64,000 bases of DNA. It comes from Marinobacter sp. 1-4A. Its GTDB lineage: Bacteria; Pseudomonadota; Gammaproteobacteria; Pseudomonadales; Oleiphilaceae. This document shows, in pieces, positions 18,295-28,972 of the stretch. The position numbers and the translations under genes were made by a program. Position 1 is the stretch's first letter, and the number at the start of each line of letters is the position of its first letter. The notes below the pieces were generated by a model. That model ran no database searches and was not told the DNA's origin. It saw only the letters and a program-made list of their open reading frames with translations. Where the stretch lies: contig NZ_VCGY01000011.1 in the NCBI RefSeq assembly GCF_016597725.1, positions 59,450-123,449 on the forward strand. The letters are read 5' to 3'.

Positions 18295-19104
18295 ATGTGC
18301 CTAATTGCATTTTCTCTTGGCCAGAGTGCCCGTTTTCCCTTGGTGGTTGCCGCTAATAGAGATGAGTTTTTTCGCCGACCTACAGCACCGTTAGATTGGT
18401 GGACAACCGAAGCGGGTAACCGGGTGCTCTCTGGAAGGGATCTGAAATCCGGCGGCACTTGGCTGGCGGTGTCCCCTGAAGGCTCGGTAAGCGCAGTGAC
18501 CAACGTTCGCGAAGGCTCACCGGAAGCTGGTCATATCAGTCGTGGAGAGCTCCCACTTCGGGCTCTGGCGGAACCCGAGGTGCAGCTGCAAGAAAGTTTG
18601 TCGGCCACTTCCACACGCTACGCAGGTTTCAATCTTGTTCGCCTCGGTAATACCGAGGGTTGGTGCTCTGACCAGAACTCTGGCTGGTACTCTGGCTGGT
18701 ACTACAGCAACCGCGACGCGCACCCCGGGCGCAGCATTTACCGAGGGGTCTATGGCCTGAGCAATCACCTGCTCCAAACGCCTTGGCCAAAACTACTGCG
18801 CTTGAGAGAAGCGGTTGGTCACACAGTGAAGTCTGCCCGGGAGGATGCAGAAATGCTGCACAAAGACCTTACCGGGCTCCTACAAGACACGACACCAGCA
18901 CCAGACCACTTGCTTCCCAACACCGGCGTGCACCGCGACACCGAGCGCTTTCTTTCATCACCGTTTATAACCGGCACCGAGTACGGCACCCGCGCTACGA
19001 CTATAGTCAGCGTATCGAACTCCGGAGAGATTTATGTTACTGAACAGAGCTGGGCGCCTGAAGGGCAGCCGGAGGAATACCGTGAGTTCCACTGGCAGCG
19101 ATAG
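18295..19104 (+). CDS. NRDE family protein (TANGO2-like)
   Basis: A 269-residue NRDE/TANGO2-family protein. It starts MCLIAF with Cys2, the candidate N-terminal nucleophile of this Ntn-hydrolase-like fold, and has the eponymous NRDE at residues 21-24 followed by FFRRPTAPLDWW. Other family landmarks are GGTWLAV and GTRATTIV near the C-terminus. The molecular function is not settled; eukaryotic members have been linked to haem handling and lipid metabolism. A short WYSGWYY repeat lies in the middle. The gene is divergent from tauE and precedes xseB. Confidence 0.9.
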   Translation: MCLIAFSLGQSARFPLVVAANRDEFFRRPTAPLDWWTTEAGNRVLSGRDLKSGGTWLAVSPEGSVSAVTNVREGSPEAGHISRGELPLRALAEPEVQLQESLSATSTRYAGFNLVRLGNTEGWCSDQNSGWYSGWYYSNRDAHPGRSIYRGVYGLSNHLLQTPWPKLLRLREAVGHTVKSAREDAEMLHKDLTGLLQDTTPAPDHLLPNTGVHRDTERFLSSPFITGTEYGTRATTIVSVSNSGEIYVTEQSWAPEGQPEEYREFHWQR

Positions 19105-19159
19105 CGCTCAGCCTCTGATATAATCCACAAAATTCGTCCACCCAATCGGAGGGCCACCG

Positions 19160-19414
19160 ATGGCCGGTCAACAAGACGCCACATCTATTGCCGACTTTGA
19201 AAAGTCCCTTGATGAGCTGGAAACACTGGTTCGCAATCTTGAGCAGGGGGAGCTGTCTCTTGAGCAGTCCCTGACGGCCTTCGAACGCGGTGTAAAACTA
19301 ACTCGCACGTGCCAGCAGGCCTTAAAAAACGCCGAACAGCGGGTTGAACAACTGGTACAAAACGACGATGGCAGCCTTGAAACCCGGCCCTTCTCTCCGG
19401 ATGACGCCGACTGA
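19160..19414 (+). CDS. xseB: Exodeoxyribonuclease VII small subunit
   Basis: XseB is the small subunit that wraps around XseA in exonuclease VII, a single-strand DNA nuclease. The 84-residue protein shows the family core [20 protein letters not shown] and [22 protein letters not shown], a long amphipathic helical hairpin. CGGAGGG precedes the ATG. The stop overlaps the ispA start as TGATG, the conserved xseB-ispA-dxs arrangement. xseA is not in this window. Confidence 0.96.
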   Translation: MAGQQDATSIADFEKSLDELETLVRNLEQGELSLEQSLTAFERGVKLTRTCQQALKNAEQRVEQLVQNDDGSLETRPFSPDDAD

Positions 19415-20310
19415 TGCATAACGGAACTCTGTCTACCATGGAATACCTGGAAACCTGTCGCAGCCGTGTGGACGCAGAGCTGGATCGCCGTATTGCGTCT
19501 GGCTCCACCTCTGAGCGGCTCCAGGCAGCTATGCGATACAGTGTTCTGGGCGGCGGGAAACGAATTCGGCCAGCACTAAGCCTGGCCGCCGCAAGCGCTT
19601 TGGGGCAACCTATGGATGCCGCTTTGGTGCCCGCCTGTGCGGTCGAGCTGATCCATGCCTATTCACTTGTGCATGACGACCTTCCGGCCATGGATAACGA
19701 CGAACTACGTCGGGGGCGGCCTACTGCCCATATCGCCTTTGATGAAGCCACAGCGATTCTTGCAGGTGATGCCCTGCAGGCATTGGCCTTTGAATGGCTG
19801 GCTGAGGCTCCCGAAATAGAGGCGCCTGCGCGCCTCGCAATGATTCGGGAGCTGGCTCATGCAAGTGGCCACAGCGGTATGGTTGGTGGTCAGGCCATTG
19901 ACTTGGAGTCGGTAGGAAAAAGCCTGACCCTGGCACAGCTCGAGAGTATGCACAGACACAAAACCGGCGCGCTGATTGAAGCCAGCGTTCGCATTGGCGC
20001 ACTGACAGCACCCGGGGTCACCAAACAATCTCTGGATGCACTGACGGCTTATGCCAAAGCCCTTGGTCTGGCTTTTCAAGTTCAGGATGACCTTCTGGAC
20101 ATTGAAGGCGATACAGAAACCATAGGGAAACCCCAAGGCTCAGACATCGCCCGTGCAAAGCCCACCTACCCCGCTCTTCTGGGGTTGGCAGGCGCACGGG
20201 AACACCTTTCATCATTGCTCAGCAGCGCGCTTGAGAGCTTGCAGGATTTCGGACCGGAGGCCGACCCTCTCAGAGCCATGGCGGACTATGTGGTGGCAAG
20301 AACCCATTAA
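19414..20310 (+). CDS. ispA: Farnesyl diphosphate synthase
   Basis: IspA condenses isopentenyl diphosphate with dimethylallyl and geranyl diphosphate to farnesyl diphosphate, the precursor of quinones and undecaprenyl carriers. Both aspartate-rich motifs are intact: DDLPAMDND with the RRGRPT that follows, and FQVQDDLLD. The 298-residue length is typical. The start at 19414 overlaps the xseB stop; an in-frame ATG at 19438 (MEYLETCRSR) is an equally plausible start. dxs follows after a 115-base gap that contains its own promoter-like site. Confidence 0.97.
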   Translation: MHNGTLSTMEYLETCRSRVDAELDRRIASGSTSERLQAAMRYSVLGGGKRIRPALSLAAASALGQPMDAALVPACAVELIHAYSLVHDDLPAMDNDELRRGRPTAHIAFDEATAILAGDALQALAFEWLAEAPEIEAPARLAMIRELAHASGHSGMVGGQAIDLESVGKSLTLAQLESMHRHKTGALIEASVRIGALTAPGVTKQSLDALTAYAKALGLAFQVQDDLLDIEGDTETIGKPQGSDIARAKPTYPALLGLAGAREHLSSLLSSALESLQDFGPEADPLRAMADYVVARTH

Positions 20311-20379
20311 GCCTTCTGTTGGCCAAGTACAATTTCGTAACATAAGGCACAGGGTGTGAAATAGCTGCCACTGTTCCCC

Positions 20380-20385
20380 TATAAT
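20380..20385 (+). promoter_or_regulatory. Probable dxs promoter -10 element
   Basis: A perfect TATAAT sits 41 bases before the dxs ATG in the ispA-dxs gap; the -35 region is weak (around TGTGAAAT). It suggests dxs has its own transcript in addition to read-through. Confidence 0.45.
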
Positions 20386-20425
20386 GCCAGCCAGTTACCG
20401 AACATTCCGGAAAAGACCCGATTAA

Positions 20426-22357
20426 ATGCAGGATACTTATATTTTCAAGGAAATCCCGTCCCAGCGACCTAATACGCCGCTGCTCGACCGGATTGAGGTA
20501 CCCGCCCAACTACGGGAGGTGCCGCCTGACCAGCTTGTTCAATTTGCCAGAGAACTACGGGCATTCCTGTTGTGGTCTGTTGGGCAGACGGGTGGTCATT
20601 TCGGGGCAGGACTTGGTGTGCTCGAACTCACCGTGGCGTTGCATTACGTTTTCAATACACCGGAGGACCGTCTGGTATGGGATGTGGGCCATCAGGCCTA
20701 CCCGCATAAAATTCTCACAGGCCGTCGTGACCGTATGGGCAGCATTCGTCGCAAAGACGGCCTGGCAGGCTTCCCCAAGCGCGCTGAAAGCGAGTACGAC
20801 ACCTTTGGTGTGGGCCACTCCAGCACCTCTATTAGCGCCGCTCTGGGCATGGCGATAGCCGCTCGGCAGCAGGAAACTGGTCGCAAGAGCATCGCTGTTA
20901 TCGGCGATGGCGCCATGACGGCCGGAATGGCTTTTGAAGCACTGAACCACGCAGGTCACTTGCGCGCGGACATGTTGGTCATTCTGAACGATAACGACAT
21001 GTCGATTTCTCGCAATGTCGGCGGTCTGTCTAATTATTTCGCCAAACTGCTATCAAGTCGCACCTACAATCAGGTTCGCGATAGCAGCAAAAAGGTTCTT
21101 CAGAGCGCACCGCACCTGATGGCGCTGGCAAAGAAAACCGAAGAGCACTTCAAAGGCATGATTGTGCCGGGCACCCTGTTTGAAGAACTTGGGTTCAATT
21201 ACATTGGTCCAATAGATGGCCACGACCTGCCTTTGCTCATTGAAACGCTGGAAAATATCCGCGAACTCGACGGACCCCAGTTCCTTCATGTGGTGACCAC
21301 CAAAGGCAAGGGATTCGCCCCGGCTGAAGCCGATCCTATTGGCTACCACGCTATCAACAAGATTGAACCGGTACCCGCGAGCAAACCCGAACCTGTCAAG
21401 CCTGTTGCGACGAAACAAAAGTACGCAAACGTTTTCGGCCAGTGGTTGTGTGACGCTGCTGAACTGGATGGTCGTGTGAGTGGCATCACCCCCGCCATGT
21501 GCGAAGGCTCGGATTTACTGGCATTTTCCGAGCGCTTCCCCGATCGTTATTTCGATGTAGCCATTGCGGAGCAGCACGCCGTGACGCTTGCAGCGGGCAT
21601 GGCATGTGATGGAGCCAAGCCGGTAGTTGCTATCTACTCGACATTTTTACAGCGCGGGTACGATCAGCTGATTCACGACGTAGCCATCCAGAACTTGGAT
21701 GTGCTTTTCGCTATCGACCGTGCAGGACTGGTCGGTGAGGACGGCCCTACCCATGCAGGCGCTTTCGATATCAGTTACCTGCGCTGCATCCCGAACATGG
21801 TGTTAATGACGCCATCAGATGAAAATGAAACCCGCCAACTACTTCATACTGGCCTAATGTTTGAAGGGCCCGCAGCGGTACGCTATCCACGTGGAACCGG
21901 GCCGGGTGCGGACATTCAAAAAGAACTGACCCCAGTGGCAATCGGTAAAGGGCGCAAGATTCGTGAAGGCAGCAGCATCGCCATTCTCAATTTTGGCACC
22001 CTACTCACACCAGCGCTGGAAGCCGCTGAAAAGCTTGGGGCAACGGTAGCCGACATGCGCTTCGTTAAACCTCTGGACGACGCACTGGTTCTGGAGCTCG
22101 CAGAACAGCACGACCTGCTGGTAACGCTGGAAGAGAACACCGTTGCAGGTGGCGCAGGAAGCGCCGTCACGGAATTCCTGAACAGACAAGAAGTTTCCAT
22201 GCCCGTACTGCAACTTGGGTTGCCGGATACCTTCATTGATCATGGCAAACACGAAGAGTTACTCAAAGACTGTGGGCTAGATGCTCAGGGGCTATTCGCA
22301 GCTATCAACGCCAGAATGGAACGCCTACAGCACCAGCGCCTGAAAGCTGTCAAATAA
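20426..22357 (+). CDS. dxs: 1-deoxy-D-xylulose-5-phosphate synthase
   Basis: Dxs condenses pyruvate and glyceraldehyde-3-phosphate, the first step of the MEP isoprenoid pathway, using thiamine diphosphate. The 643-residue length is typical of the family. The TPP-binding motif [18 protein letters not shown] ending in NDND, the [13 protein letters not shown] segment and the transketolase-like [15 protein letters not shown] motif are present. It feeds IspA, encoded just upstream. A bidirectional terminator follows at 22393-22432. Confidence 0.98.
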   Translation: MQDTYIFKEIPSQRPNTPLLDRIEVPAQLREVPPDQLVQFARELRAFLLWSVGQTGGHFGAGLGVLELTVALHYVFNTPEDRLVWDVGHQAYPHKILTGRRDRMGSIRRKDGLAGFPKRAESEYDTFGVGHSSTSISAALGMAIAARQQETGRKSIAVIGDGAMTAGMAFEALNHAGHLRADMLVILNDNDMSISRNVGGLSNYFAKLLSSRTYNQVRDSSKKVLQSAPHLMALAKKTEEHFKGMIVPGTLFEELGFNYIGPIDGHDLPLLIETLENIRELDGPQFLHVVTTKGKGFAPAEADPIGYHAINKIEPVPASKPEPVKPVATKQKYANVFGQWLCDAAELDGRVSGITPAMCEGSDLLAFSERFPDRYFDVAIAEQHAVTLAAGMACDGAKPVVAIYSTFLQRGYDQLIHDVAIQNLDVLFAIDRAGLVGEDGPTHAGAFDISYLRCIPNMVLMTPSDENETRQLLHTGLMFEGPAAVRYPRGTGPGADIQKELTPVAIGKGRKIREGSSIAILNFGTLLTPALEAAEKLGATVADMRFVKPLDDALVLELAEQHDLLVTLEENTVAGGAGSAVTEFLNRQEVSMPVLQLGLPDTFIDHGKHEELLKDCGLDAQGLFAAINARMERLQHQRLKAVK

Positions 22358-22392
22358 GGCGCCTCTCAAGCGTAATCTAGTGACTCACAAGC

Positions 22393-22432
22393 AAAAAGCC
22401 CGCTCAGTTCAATTCGTGATGCGGGCTTTTTT
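22393..22432. terminator. Bidirectional terminator between dxs and ribA
   Basis: An 11-bp GC-rich stem (AAAAAGCCCGC with GCGGGCTTTTT) and a 17-base loop, with T tracts available on both strands, sit between the convergent dxs and ribA genes. Confidence 0.88.
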
Positions 22433-22460
22433 ATCTCTGTATACACGTTCAAGACTGAGG

Positions 22461-23132
22461 TTATTGCTGGGGGTCATCATCCTGATGGGTTTCCAACCAG
22501 TGCCCGAGCTTGCTCTGTTTGGTATCGAGATATTGCTCATTGTGCGGGTTGCGGCCTACATGCAGCGGCACTCTCTCGGTTATTTCGATACCATAAGAAG
22601 TCAAGGCTTTAACCTTACGAGGGTTGTTTGTCATCAGGCGCAAGCTTTTGATTCCTAGATGCGCGAGCATATCCTTACACATGCTGTAATCACGCAAATC
22701 TGCAGCAAACCCCAAGCGCTCGTTGGCTTCAACTGTGTCCGCACCCTGATCTTGCAGGTGGTAGGCACGGATTTTGTTGAGCAGGCCAATACCCCGGCCT
22801 TCCTGACGCAAATACATCAAAATGCCACGGCCTTCGCGGGCTATGCTGCGCAAAGCCTCTTCCAACTGGTAGCCACAATCACAACGCATGCTATAAAGCG
22901 CGTCGCCAGTAAGGCACTCGGAGTGGGTGCGGGCCAACATGGGTTCGTCACCGTCCAACGACCCCAGAGTTAGAGCAATATGCTCCTTTCCCGTGTCCGG
23001 TTCCTCAAAGCCATGCATATCGAACACCCCGAAAGGGGTCGGCAACCGGCAGGTCTCGATGTAACGAACAGCCACAGTCTTTCCTCGTGGTTCAATAAAA
23101 CGGGGCGCGTATTCTATCACGGGAGCGCTCAT
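22461..23132 (-). CDS. ribA: GTP cyclohydrolase II
   Basis: RibA opens GTP to the first pyrimidine intermediate of riboflavin synthesis. This is the 223-residue stand-alone form without a RibB domain. The zinc-binding cysteines ([20 protein letters not shown]) and the [13 protein letters not shown] active-site segment are present, and the C-terminal [12 protein letters not shown] is typical. It starts seven bases downstream of moaC's stop, so the two GTP-using cofactor genes form an operon. Confidence 0.96.
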   Translation of the reverse strand: MSAPVIEYAPRFIEPRGKTVAVRYIETCRLPTPFGVFDMHGFEEPDTGKEHIALTLGSLDGDEPMLARTHSECLTGDALYSMRCDCGYQLEEALRSIAREGRGILMYLRQEGRGIGLLNKIRAYHLQDQGADTVEANERLGFAADLRDYSMCKDMLAHLGIKSLRLMTNNPRKVKALTSYGIEITERVPLHVGRNPHNEQYLDTKQSKLGHWLETHQDDDPQQ

Positions 23133-23138
23133 CAGGCA

Positions 23139-23621
23139 TCAGCGGTCGGCGGCAACCCAATGCCCGCTGCGACCGCCTTTCTTCTCCAGCAGACGCACAT
23201 TGCCAATCACCATGCCCTTATCAACAGCCTTGCACATATCGTAAAGCGTTAGCGCTGCAATACTGGCCGCTGTCAAAGCTTCCATCTCAACGCCGGTTTG
23301 ACCGGAAAGTTTGCAGCGGGTAAGTATATGCACCGACGCACCGTCTGCACCCGCTGTAAGCTCCACCTTGACTGAGGTGAGGTTCAGAGCATGGCACAAT
23401 GGAATCAGATCGTGGGTTCGCTTGGCCGCCATTATTCCGGCAATACGAGCAACGGCCAGCACATCACCCTTGGGGTGCTCTCCATCGATGATCATTCTGA
23501 GAGTTTCCTCTGCCATGTGGATCGTCGCTTCAGCGCGCGCCTCGCGCTCCGTTACGGTTTTCTCCGTAACGTCCACCATGCGGGCTTCACCCTTGTCGTC
23601 AAGATGGGTTAATTTACTCAC
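23139..23621 (-). CDS. moaC: Cyclic pyranopterin monophosphate synthase
   Basis: MoaC converts the 3',8-cyclo-GTP product of MoaA to cyclic pyranopterin monophosphate in molybdenum cofactor synthesis. The 160-residue length and motifs ([15 protein letters not shown] at the start, [43 protein letters not shown]) are diagnostic. No other moa gene is in the window. It is followed closely by ribA. Confidence 0.97.
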   Translation of the reverse strand: MSKLTHLDDKGEARMVDVTEKTVTEREARAEATIHMAEETLRMIIDGEHPKGDVLAVARIAGIMAAKRTHDLIPLCHALNLTSVKVELTAGADGASVHILTRCKLSGQTGVEMEALTAASIAALTLYDMCKAVDKGMVIGNVRLLEKKGGRSGHWVAADR

Positions 23622-23729
23622 GGCGTCTCCCGGGGGTAAGAGTCAATGAATTATTGATACGTTACTTTGTGAAAAAGGATCAAGCGGGCCGAGCATATCA
23701 GAGATAGTCTTCTATGCGGCGAATTCAGG

Positions 23730-24713
23730 TCAGCTTTCAGGCCACCAGTAGCGGATACCGGCCACGCCCTGACCACCCGCCTGCCACACTGCGTCGAGAT
23801 CGGCCACGCCCAATCCACCGAGCCCGAAAACAGGTACGGGCGAACGCGCTACCAGATCATGAAACTTTACCCACCCCAGCGAAGGGGCCCCGGGGTGCGT
23901 CGCTGTCGGTTTTACCGGGCCTAAAGTTACATAATCAGCACCGATGACCGCAGCATGCTCTATTTCATGAGCATCATGGCAAGAAACGCCAAACCACACC
24001 CCATCAGGTACTGGCCTAGCCCTAAGTTTTTCGGCTTCCCGCCAGGGCATGTGCAACCCGGCCGCATCCGGGTTGTCATCAAACACGTCAACCGACCCAT
24101 GCAGCACAAGGCCAACGCCCGCTGCATCGCACAGTTCCATAGCTTTCTCAGCTAGATATTCATAGTTCTGCGCAGTCATATCCGGCGCACGCAGTACGAC
24201 CAGCGCTGAAGGACCTTGCTTTGGCAGACCTGATAGCGCGCGTTGAAAGTGCTGGGCACCCTCATCGCCGGAACGGCTATCGCCCATTATCGCCAATAAA
24301 GAAGGCAGCTTCAGAGCCCGTATAATCGGCCGGTTCGCAGCAGGGAAATCGTCATCCCGCAAGCTCTCAGGGCTTACCCAGTCTATGGATTGCCCTTCGC
24401 GGCCAAGGGCTTCACCCTGCGCCTGCTCCGTTCTCCAAACATCCAAAAAAACACGCTTGTCGCCATAATCGTGACGGATACCAATTAACGGGCGCAGAGC
24501 CTCCCGCGGGATCTCTAAGCCGGTCTCTTCGGCAATCTCACGCACCAAGGCTGCCTGCACCGATTCCCCCGGCTCAACTTTTCCACCGGGAAACTCCAAC
24601 AAGCCCCCCTGATGAACATGATCCGGACGGCGGGCAATCAACACGCGCCCCTCGCGAACGATAAGGCCGACCGCGACATGAACCTCCTGGGTATTGTGTT
24701 CTGCTGTACCCAT
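23730..24713 (-). CDS. Nudix hydrolase / ThiE-like fusion protein
   Basis: A 327-residue two-domain protein. The N-terminal MutT-like domain has a perfect Nudix box at about residues 44-66 (GKVEPGE...REIAEETGL) and should hydrolyse nucleoside diphosphate derivatives such as oxidised dGTP. The C-terminal half (about 145-327) is a ThiE/TenI-type barrel with GADYVTLGPVKPTATHPGAP and VFGLGGL. The usual ThiE VHLGQxD motif is replaced by GLHMPWREA, so thiamine phosphate synthase activity is doubtful. The fusion is common in pseudomonad relatives. It is two bases downstream of argJ and in the secA-mutT neighbourhood. Confidence 0.9.
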   Translation of the reverse strand: MGTAEHNTQEVHVAVGLIVREGRVLIARRPDHVHQGGLLEFPGGKVEPGESVQAALVREIAEETGLEIPREALRPLIGIRHDYGDKRVFLDVWRTEQAQGEALGREGQSIDWVSPESLRDDDFPAANRPIIRALKLPSLLAIMGDSRSGDEGAQHFQRALSGLPKQGPSALVVLRAPDMTAQNYEYLAEKAMELCDAAGVGLVLHGSVDVFDDNPDAAGLHMPWREAEKLRARPVPDGVWFGVSCHDAHEIEHAAVIGADYVTLGPVKPTATHPGAPSLGWVKFHDLVARSPVPVFGLGGLGVADLDAVWQAGGQGVAGIRYWWPES

Positions 24714-24715
24714 GT

Positions 24716-25933
24716 TTAGCTTCGGTAGTCAGCGTTGATGGTGACATATTCGTGAGAAAAGTCGCAGGTCCAGACGGTCTCACTAACCTCGCCCCGTTTA
24801 AGATCGATGGCGATCGTGATCTCTTCCTGGTCCATAACCGCTTGCCCCCGCTCCTCGGAATAGTCTTCAGCGCGACCTCCGTCTCTCACCAGACATACGT
24901 CTCCGAGATAGATTTCCAGAGCACTCACGTTCAGGTCGACAACACCAGCCCGACCAACTGCCGCCAGAATCCGGCCCCAGTTCGGGTCCGATGCAAACAG
25001 GGCAGTCTTCACCAGAGGCGAGTGGGCTACGGTATAAGCTACATCCAGTGCTTCTTGCTGGGCTGCAGCACCACTAACGTGGATGGTAATAAACTTGGTT
25101 GCGCCTTCGCCATCGCGCACAATGGCGTGAGCCAGGTCTAAATAGACCTTCTTTAAGGCGTTTCGCAATGCGTGGAGTTGCGGGCTGTCGAGAGTGATTT
25201 CCGGGCCGCTATATTGGCCACTGGCAATCAGCGTGCAGGCATCGTTAGTGGACGTATCACCATCGATGGTAATTCGGTTAAAAGACTGCTCGCCCAATTC
25301 CGACGCCAAAGTCTGTAGCGCATCCGGCGCAATACGGGCGTCGGTGGCGATAAAGCCGAGCATGGTGGCCATGTTGGGGCGTATCATGCCAGCACCTTTA
25401 CTGATCCCGGAAATAGTGGCTGTGTGGCCACCTAGATCAACTTGAACCGATGCACCCTTGGGTCGGGTATCTGTAGTCATAATGCCGCTCGCAGCTTCTG
25501 CCCAGCGGTTATCCGCAGTGCTAGATAGAGCTTCAGGCAATGCGCCCACAATTTTCTGAACAGGCAAAGGCTCGCCAATAACGCCCGTTGAATATGGCAG
25601 CACCTCAGCGACACTAACTCCGGCTTGCTGTGCCAGAGCTTGGCAACAGGCAAGTGCATCCTCCATACCACGTTTGCCTGTTCCTGCGTTCGCGTTTCCT
25701 GTGTTAATCAAAAGATAACGCGGCGCTTTCTCAGCCAGATGCTTGCGGCTGAGGGTAACCGGCGCAGCGCAGAATTGATTGCGAGTGAACAGACCAGCAA
25801 CGCGGCTTCCCGGTGCCAGCTCAAACACCACTATGTCCTTACGCCCCGGCTTCTTAATGCCAGCGCTGGCAATGCCCAGCTTTACACCTGCTACCGGGAA
25901 AAAGTCGGGTAAGGTTCCTGGTCCAACTGCCAT
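24716..25933 (-). CDS. argJ: Bifunctional glutamate N-acetyltransferase/amino-acid acetyltransferase
   Basis: ArgJ recycles the acetyl group from N-acetylornithine to glutamate and can also make N-acetylglutamate in arginine synthesis. The 405-residue precursor self-cleaves before the nucleophilic threonine in the motif KGAGMIRPNMATMLGF, which is intact. The C-terminal end, SHEYVTINADYRS, is typical. It lies downstream of secA beyond a terminator and two bases before the Nudix-ThiE gene. Confidence 0.97.
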   Translation of the reverse strand: MAVGPGTLPDFFPVAGVKLGIASAGIKKPGRKDIVVFELAPGSRVAGLFTRNQFCAAPVTLSRKHLAEKAPRYLLINTGNANAGTGKRGMEDALACCQALAQQAGVSVAEVLPYSTGVIGEPLPVQKIVGALPEALSSTADNRWAEAASGIMTTDTRPKGASVQVDLGGHTATISGISKGAGMIRPNMATMLGFIATDARIAPDALQTLASELGEQSFNRITIDGDTSTNDACTLIASGQYSGPEITLDSPQLHALRNALKKVYLDLAHAIVRDGEGATKFITIHVSGAAAQQEALDVAYTVAHSPLVKTALFASDPNWGRILAAVGRAGVVDLNVSALEIYLGDVCLVRDGGRAEDYSEERGQAVMDQEEITIAIDLKRGEVSETVWTCDFSHEYVTINADYRS

Positions 25934-25989
25934 TCTGTTGCTCCTCTTGTTGTCTTGCTAATGTCACTAATAATGAATCGGGTCGGCCT

Positions 25990-26035
25990 AAAAACGAAAA
26001 ACCCGCAGTCTTCCAGTCAGTAGGTCGATTGCGGG
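25990..26035 (-). terminator. Rho-independent terminator after secA
   Basis: On the minus strand, CCCGCAATC pairs with GACTGCGGG (nine pairs, one G-U) around a 16-base loop and is followed by TTTTTCGTTTTT. It separates secA from argJ. Confidence 0.88.
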
Positions 26036-26070
26036 CTCCGTGATTTGTGCTTAATGTCAGTGCGGTATGG

Positions 26071-28803
26071 TTAGCTCACCTTGCCACAGCACTGCTTGAA
26101 CTTTTTGCCGGATCCGCATGGGCAGGGCTCGTTACGGCCCACTTTGCGATCCTGTCGCACGAAGGTTTCGGGGACTGCCTGCCCCTCATTCTTTCGCTCA
26201 CCTTCACCCTGAGCAGTCGCACTGGTTTCATCGTGGCGCAGACGCGCTTTGGCAAGCTCTTGCTCCAGTTCTTCTTTGCGACGGCGCTCAACCTCTTCCA
26301 TCTCTTCCCGGCTTTGAACCCGAACATGGCAGAGAACGCGCGTTACATCACGCTTCATGGTTTCAAGCATGGTTTCGAACAGGTTAAACGCTTCGCGTTT
26401 GTACTCCTGCTTAGGGTTCTTCTGGGCGTAGCCGCGCAGATGAATACCACGACGCAGGTGGTCCATGTTGGAAAGGTGCTCTTTCCACAAAGTATCGAGA
26501 ACCTGAAGGAATACCTGTTTTTCAAACTTACGCATGGACTCGGCGCCAGCCACTTCTTCCTTAGCCCGATATGCCGTCACAATTTCATCAAGAATTTTCT
26601 GGCGTAAGTTATCTTCGTATAGCTTTTTATCCTCTTCCAACCAAGACTGAACTGGCAGGTCGATGGCCATTTCTGATTGCAGTTGCGCTTCCAAACCGGC
26701 CACATCCCATTGCTCAGGCATGCTCTGGGGTGGAATGTGTTCGCTAACAAGCGTATCCACAACGTCTTCACGGATGGTATCGACCATCTCGGAGACGTCT
26801 TCTGATGACATAACTTCATTTCGCTGATCGTAAATAACCGTTCGCTGGTCGTTGGCTACGTCATCATATTCAAGCAGCGTTTTACGCATGTCGAAGTTGC
26901 GGCCCTCGACCTTGCGTTGGGATTTTTCAATGGCGTTGGTGACCATTCGGTGCTCGATCGCCTCGCCCTTCTTCATTCCCATGGCCTGCATCAGACTCTT
27001 GACCCGGTCCGGTGCGAAGATACGCATCAGGTTATCTTCAAGCGACAAGAAGAAACGGGAAGAGCCCGGATCCCCCTGTCGACCGGCACGACCACGCAAC
27101 TGGTTGTCTATACGACGGGACTCATGGCGCTCGGTACCCACAATGTGCAAACCACCGGCTTCCAGAACCTGATTGTGGCGTTCTGTCCACTCGGCTTTAA
27201 GACGCGCAATTTCTTCTTCTGTGGGGTTTTCCAGCGCAGCAGCTTCGTGCTCCCAGTTACCACCGAGTACAATATCTGTACCCCGGCCAGCCATGTTAGT
27301 GGCGATAGTAACTGCTCCAGGACGACCGGCCTGAGCGATAATTTGTGCCTCAGACTCGTGCTGTTTAGCGTTAAGAATCTTGTGCTCGATGCGTGCTTTT
27401 TTCAGGAGCATAGACAGCAACTCGGAGGCCTCGATAGAAGCCGTACCCACCAGGATAGGTCGTCCTTCGCCAGTCACATCCTTGATTTCATCAATGATGG
27501 CGTGGAACTTCTCTTCCTGTGTCAGATATACAAGGTCGTTGTAGTCAATACGCTGAATCGGCTTGTTAGGCGGTATAACCACCACGTCAAGGCCATAGAT
27601 CTGGCGGAATTCGAAGGCTTCGGTATCCGCCGTACCCGTCATGCCTGCGAGTTTGTCGTAAAGCCGGAAATAATTCTGGAAGGTGGTCGACGCCAGTGTT
27701 TGGCTTTCGGCCTGAATCTTGAGACCCTCTTTGGCCTCCATAGCCTGATGCAGGCCCTCACTCCAGCGACGGCCAGGCATTGTGCGCCCTGTATGCTCGT
27801 CAACAATAACAACCTGACCACCCTGAACAATGTAATCGACATCCTTCTGGAACAGGTGGTGGGCCCGGAGTGCTGAGTGGACATGGTGCAGCAAACTGAG
27901 GTTGGCAGCGGAATATAGGCTTTCACCCTCTTCCAGCAACTGACGCCCCAGAAGCAGCTCTTCAACCCGCTCATGTCCCGCTTCAGTCAATTCTACCTGA
28001 CGGGACTTTTCGTCGATGGTGAAGTCACCAGAGGATTCACCCTCTTCACTGACCTCTCCCTTCTCTAAGCTTGGGATCAATTCGTTAATAGCGAGATAGG
28101 CTTTGGAGCTATCTTCAGCAGCGCCAGAAATAATCAATGGTGTACGGGCTTCGTCAATAAGAATGGAGTCAACTTCGTCGACAATCGCGTAGTGGAGGCC
28201 GCGTTGCACCTTATCTTCGGTGCTGAACGCCATGTTGTCCCGCAGGTAATCGAAGCCAAACTCGTTGTTCGTACCGTAAGTGATATCCGCTTGGTATGCA
28301 GCGCGCTTCTCTTCGGCTGGTTGCCCAGAGACAACAACACCCACCTGCAGCCCTAGGAAGCGATACAATTTGCCCATCCACTCGGCGTCACGGCTCGCTA
28401 GGTAGTCGTTCACGGTTACTACGTGCACGCCCTTACCTGGCAGTGCATTCAAGTACACGGCAGCAGTCGCGACCAGCGTTTTACCCTCGCCAGTCTTCAT
28501 CTCCGCAATCCGACCCTCGTGCAGAGTAATACCGCCAATCAGCTGCACATCGTAATGCCGCATACCCATAACCCGGCGCCCTGCTTCACGAACAGTGGCA
28601 AAGGCTTCAGGCAGCAATGCATCCAAACTCTCGCCTTCGTCGAGCCGGCGACGGAACTCGGCCGTCTTGCCTTGCAACTCAGAATCCGCAAGATTACCAA
28701 ACTGCTCTTCAAGTTCGTTAACTCGCAAAGCGAGCTTGCGCATTCTCTTGATTTCTCTGGCATTTTTACTGCCAAACATCTTGGTTGCAAACTTTGAGAA
28801 CAT
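26071..28803 (-). CDS. secA: Protein translocase ATPase SecA
   Basis: SecA drives preproteins through SecYEG with ATP. The 910-residue length matches E. coli SecA (901). Walker A is GEGKT at 105-109, Walker B lies in [12 protein letters not shown], and the [11 protein letters not shown] and [10 protein letters not shown] helicase motifs are present. The C-terminal zinc-binding SEC-C motif, [14 protein letters not shown], binds SecB and lipids. It lies downstream of the M23 gene and the lpxC-dcw block. A SecM-like regulator is not present; the M23 gene occupies that interval. Confidence 0.99.
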   Translation of the reverse strand: MFSKFATKMFGSKNAREIKRMRKLALRVNELEEQFGNLADSELQGKTAEFRRRLDEGESLDALLPEAFATVREAGRRVMGMRHYDVQLIGGITLHEGRIAEMKTGEGKTLVATAAVYLNALPGKGVHVVTVNDYLASRDAEWMGKLYRFLGLQVGVVVSGQPAEEKRAAYQADITYGTNNEFGFDYLRDNMAFSTEDKVQRGLHYAIVDEVDSILIDEARTPLIISGAAEDSSKAYLAINELIPSLEKGEVSEEGESSGDFTIDEKSRQVELTEAGHERVEELLLGRQLLEEGESLYSAANLSLLHHVHSALRAHHLFQKDVDYIVQGGQVVIVDEHTGRTMPGRRWSEGLHQAMEAKEGLKIQAESQTLASTTFQNYFRLYDKLAGMTGTADTEAFEFRQIYGLDVVVIPPNKPIQRIDYNDLVYLTQEEKFHAIIDEIKDVTGEGRPILVGTASIEASELLSMLLKKARIEHKILNAKQHESEAQIIAQAGRPGAVTIATNMAGRGTDIVLGGNWEHEAAALENPTEEEIARLKAEWTERHNQVLEAGGLHIVGTERHESRRIDNQLRGRAGRQGDPGSSRFFLSLEDNLMRIFAPDRVKSLMQAMGMKKGEAIEHRMVTNAIEKSQRKVEGRNFDMRKTLLEYDDVANDQRTVIYDQRNEVMSSEDVSEMVDTIREDVVDTLVSEHIPPQSMPEQWDVAGLEAQLQSEMAIDLPVQSWLEEDKKLYEDNLRQKILDEIVTAYRAKEEVAGAESMRKFEKQVFLQVLDTLWKEHLSNMDHLRRGIHLRGYAQKNPKQEYKREAFNLFETMLETMKRDVTRVLCHVRVQSREEMEEVERRRKEELEQELAKARLRHDETSATAQGEGERKNEGQAVPETFVRQDRKVGRNEPCPCGSGKKFKQCCGKVS

Positions 28804-28840
28804 AGACTACAGCTTCTTTGATTGAACGGAGGAAGCCAGC

Positions 28841-28868
28841 ATTCTAACCTTATTTTGCAGGAGTACAA
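28841..28868 (-). promoter_or_regulatory. Probable sigma-70 promoter of secA
   Basis: On the minus strand TTGTAC and TAGAAT are separated by 16 bases, with the predicted start about 30 bases before the secA ATG. It lies in the 169-base gap between secA and the M23 gene. Confidence 0.6.
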
Positions 28869-28972
28869 AAGGCAGGGCTCACATACCCAGCGTTAAGGAG
28901 CTATCCAATGCACAATAAGGGGCCTGATACGGCTGGCGGGGCTTGAAGGAAGGCCAGATAACATCTAATCAA

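Noticed and set aside
26917..27876. Long open frame of 319 codons on the plus strand inside secA
   Set aside because: It is fully antisense to the conserved secA coding sequence, has no family pattern and no ribosome-binding site; it is a shadow frame of a GC-biased gene.
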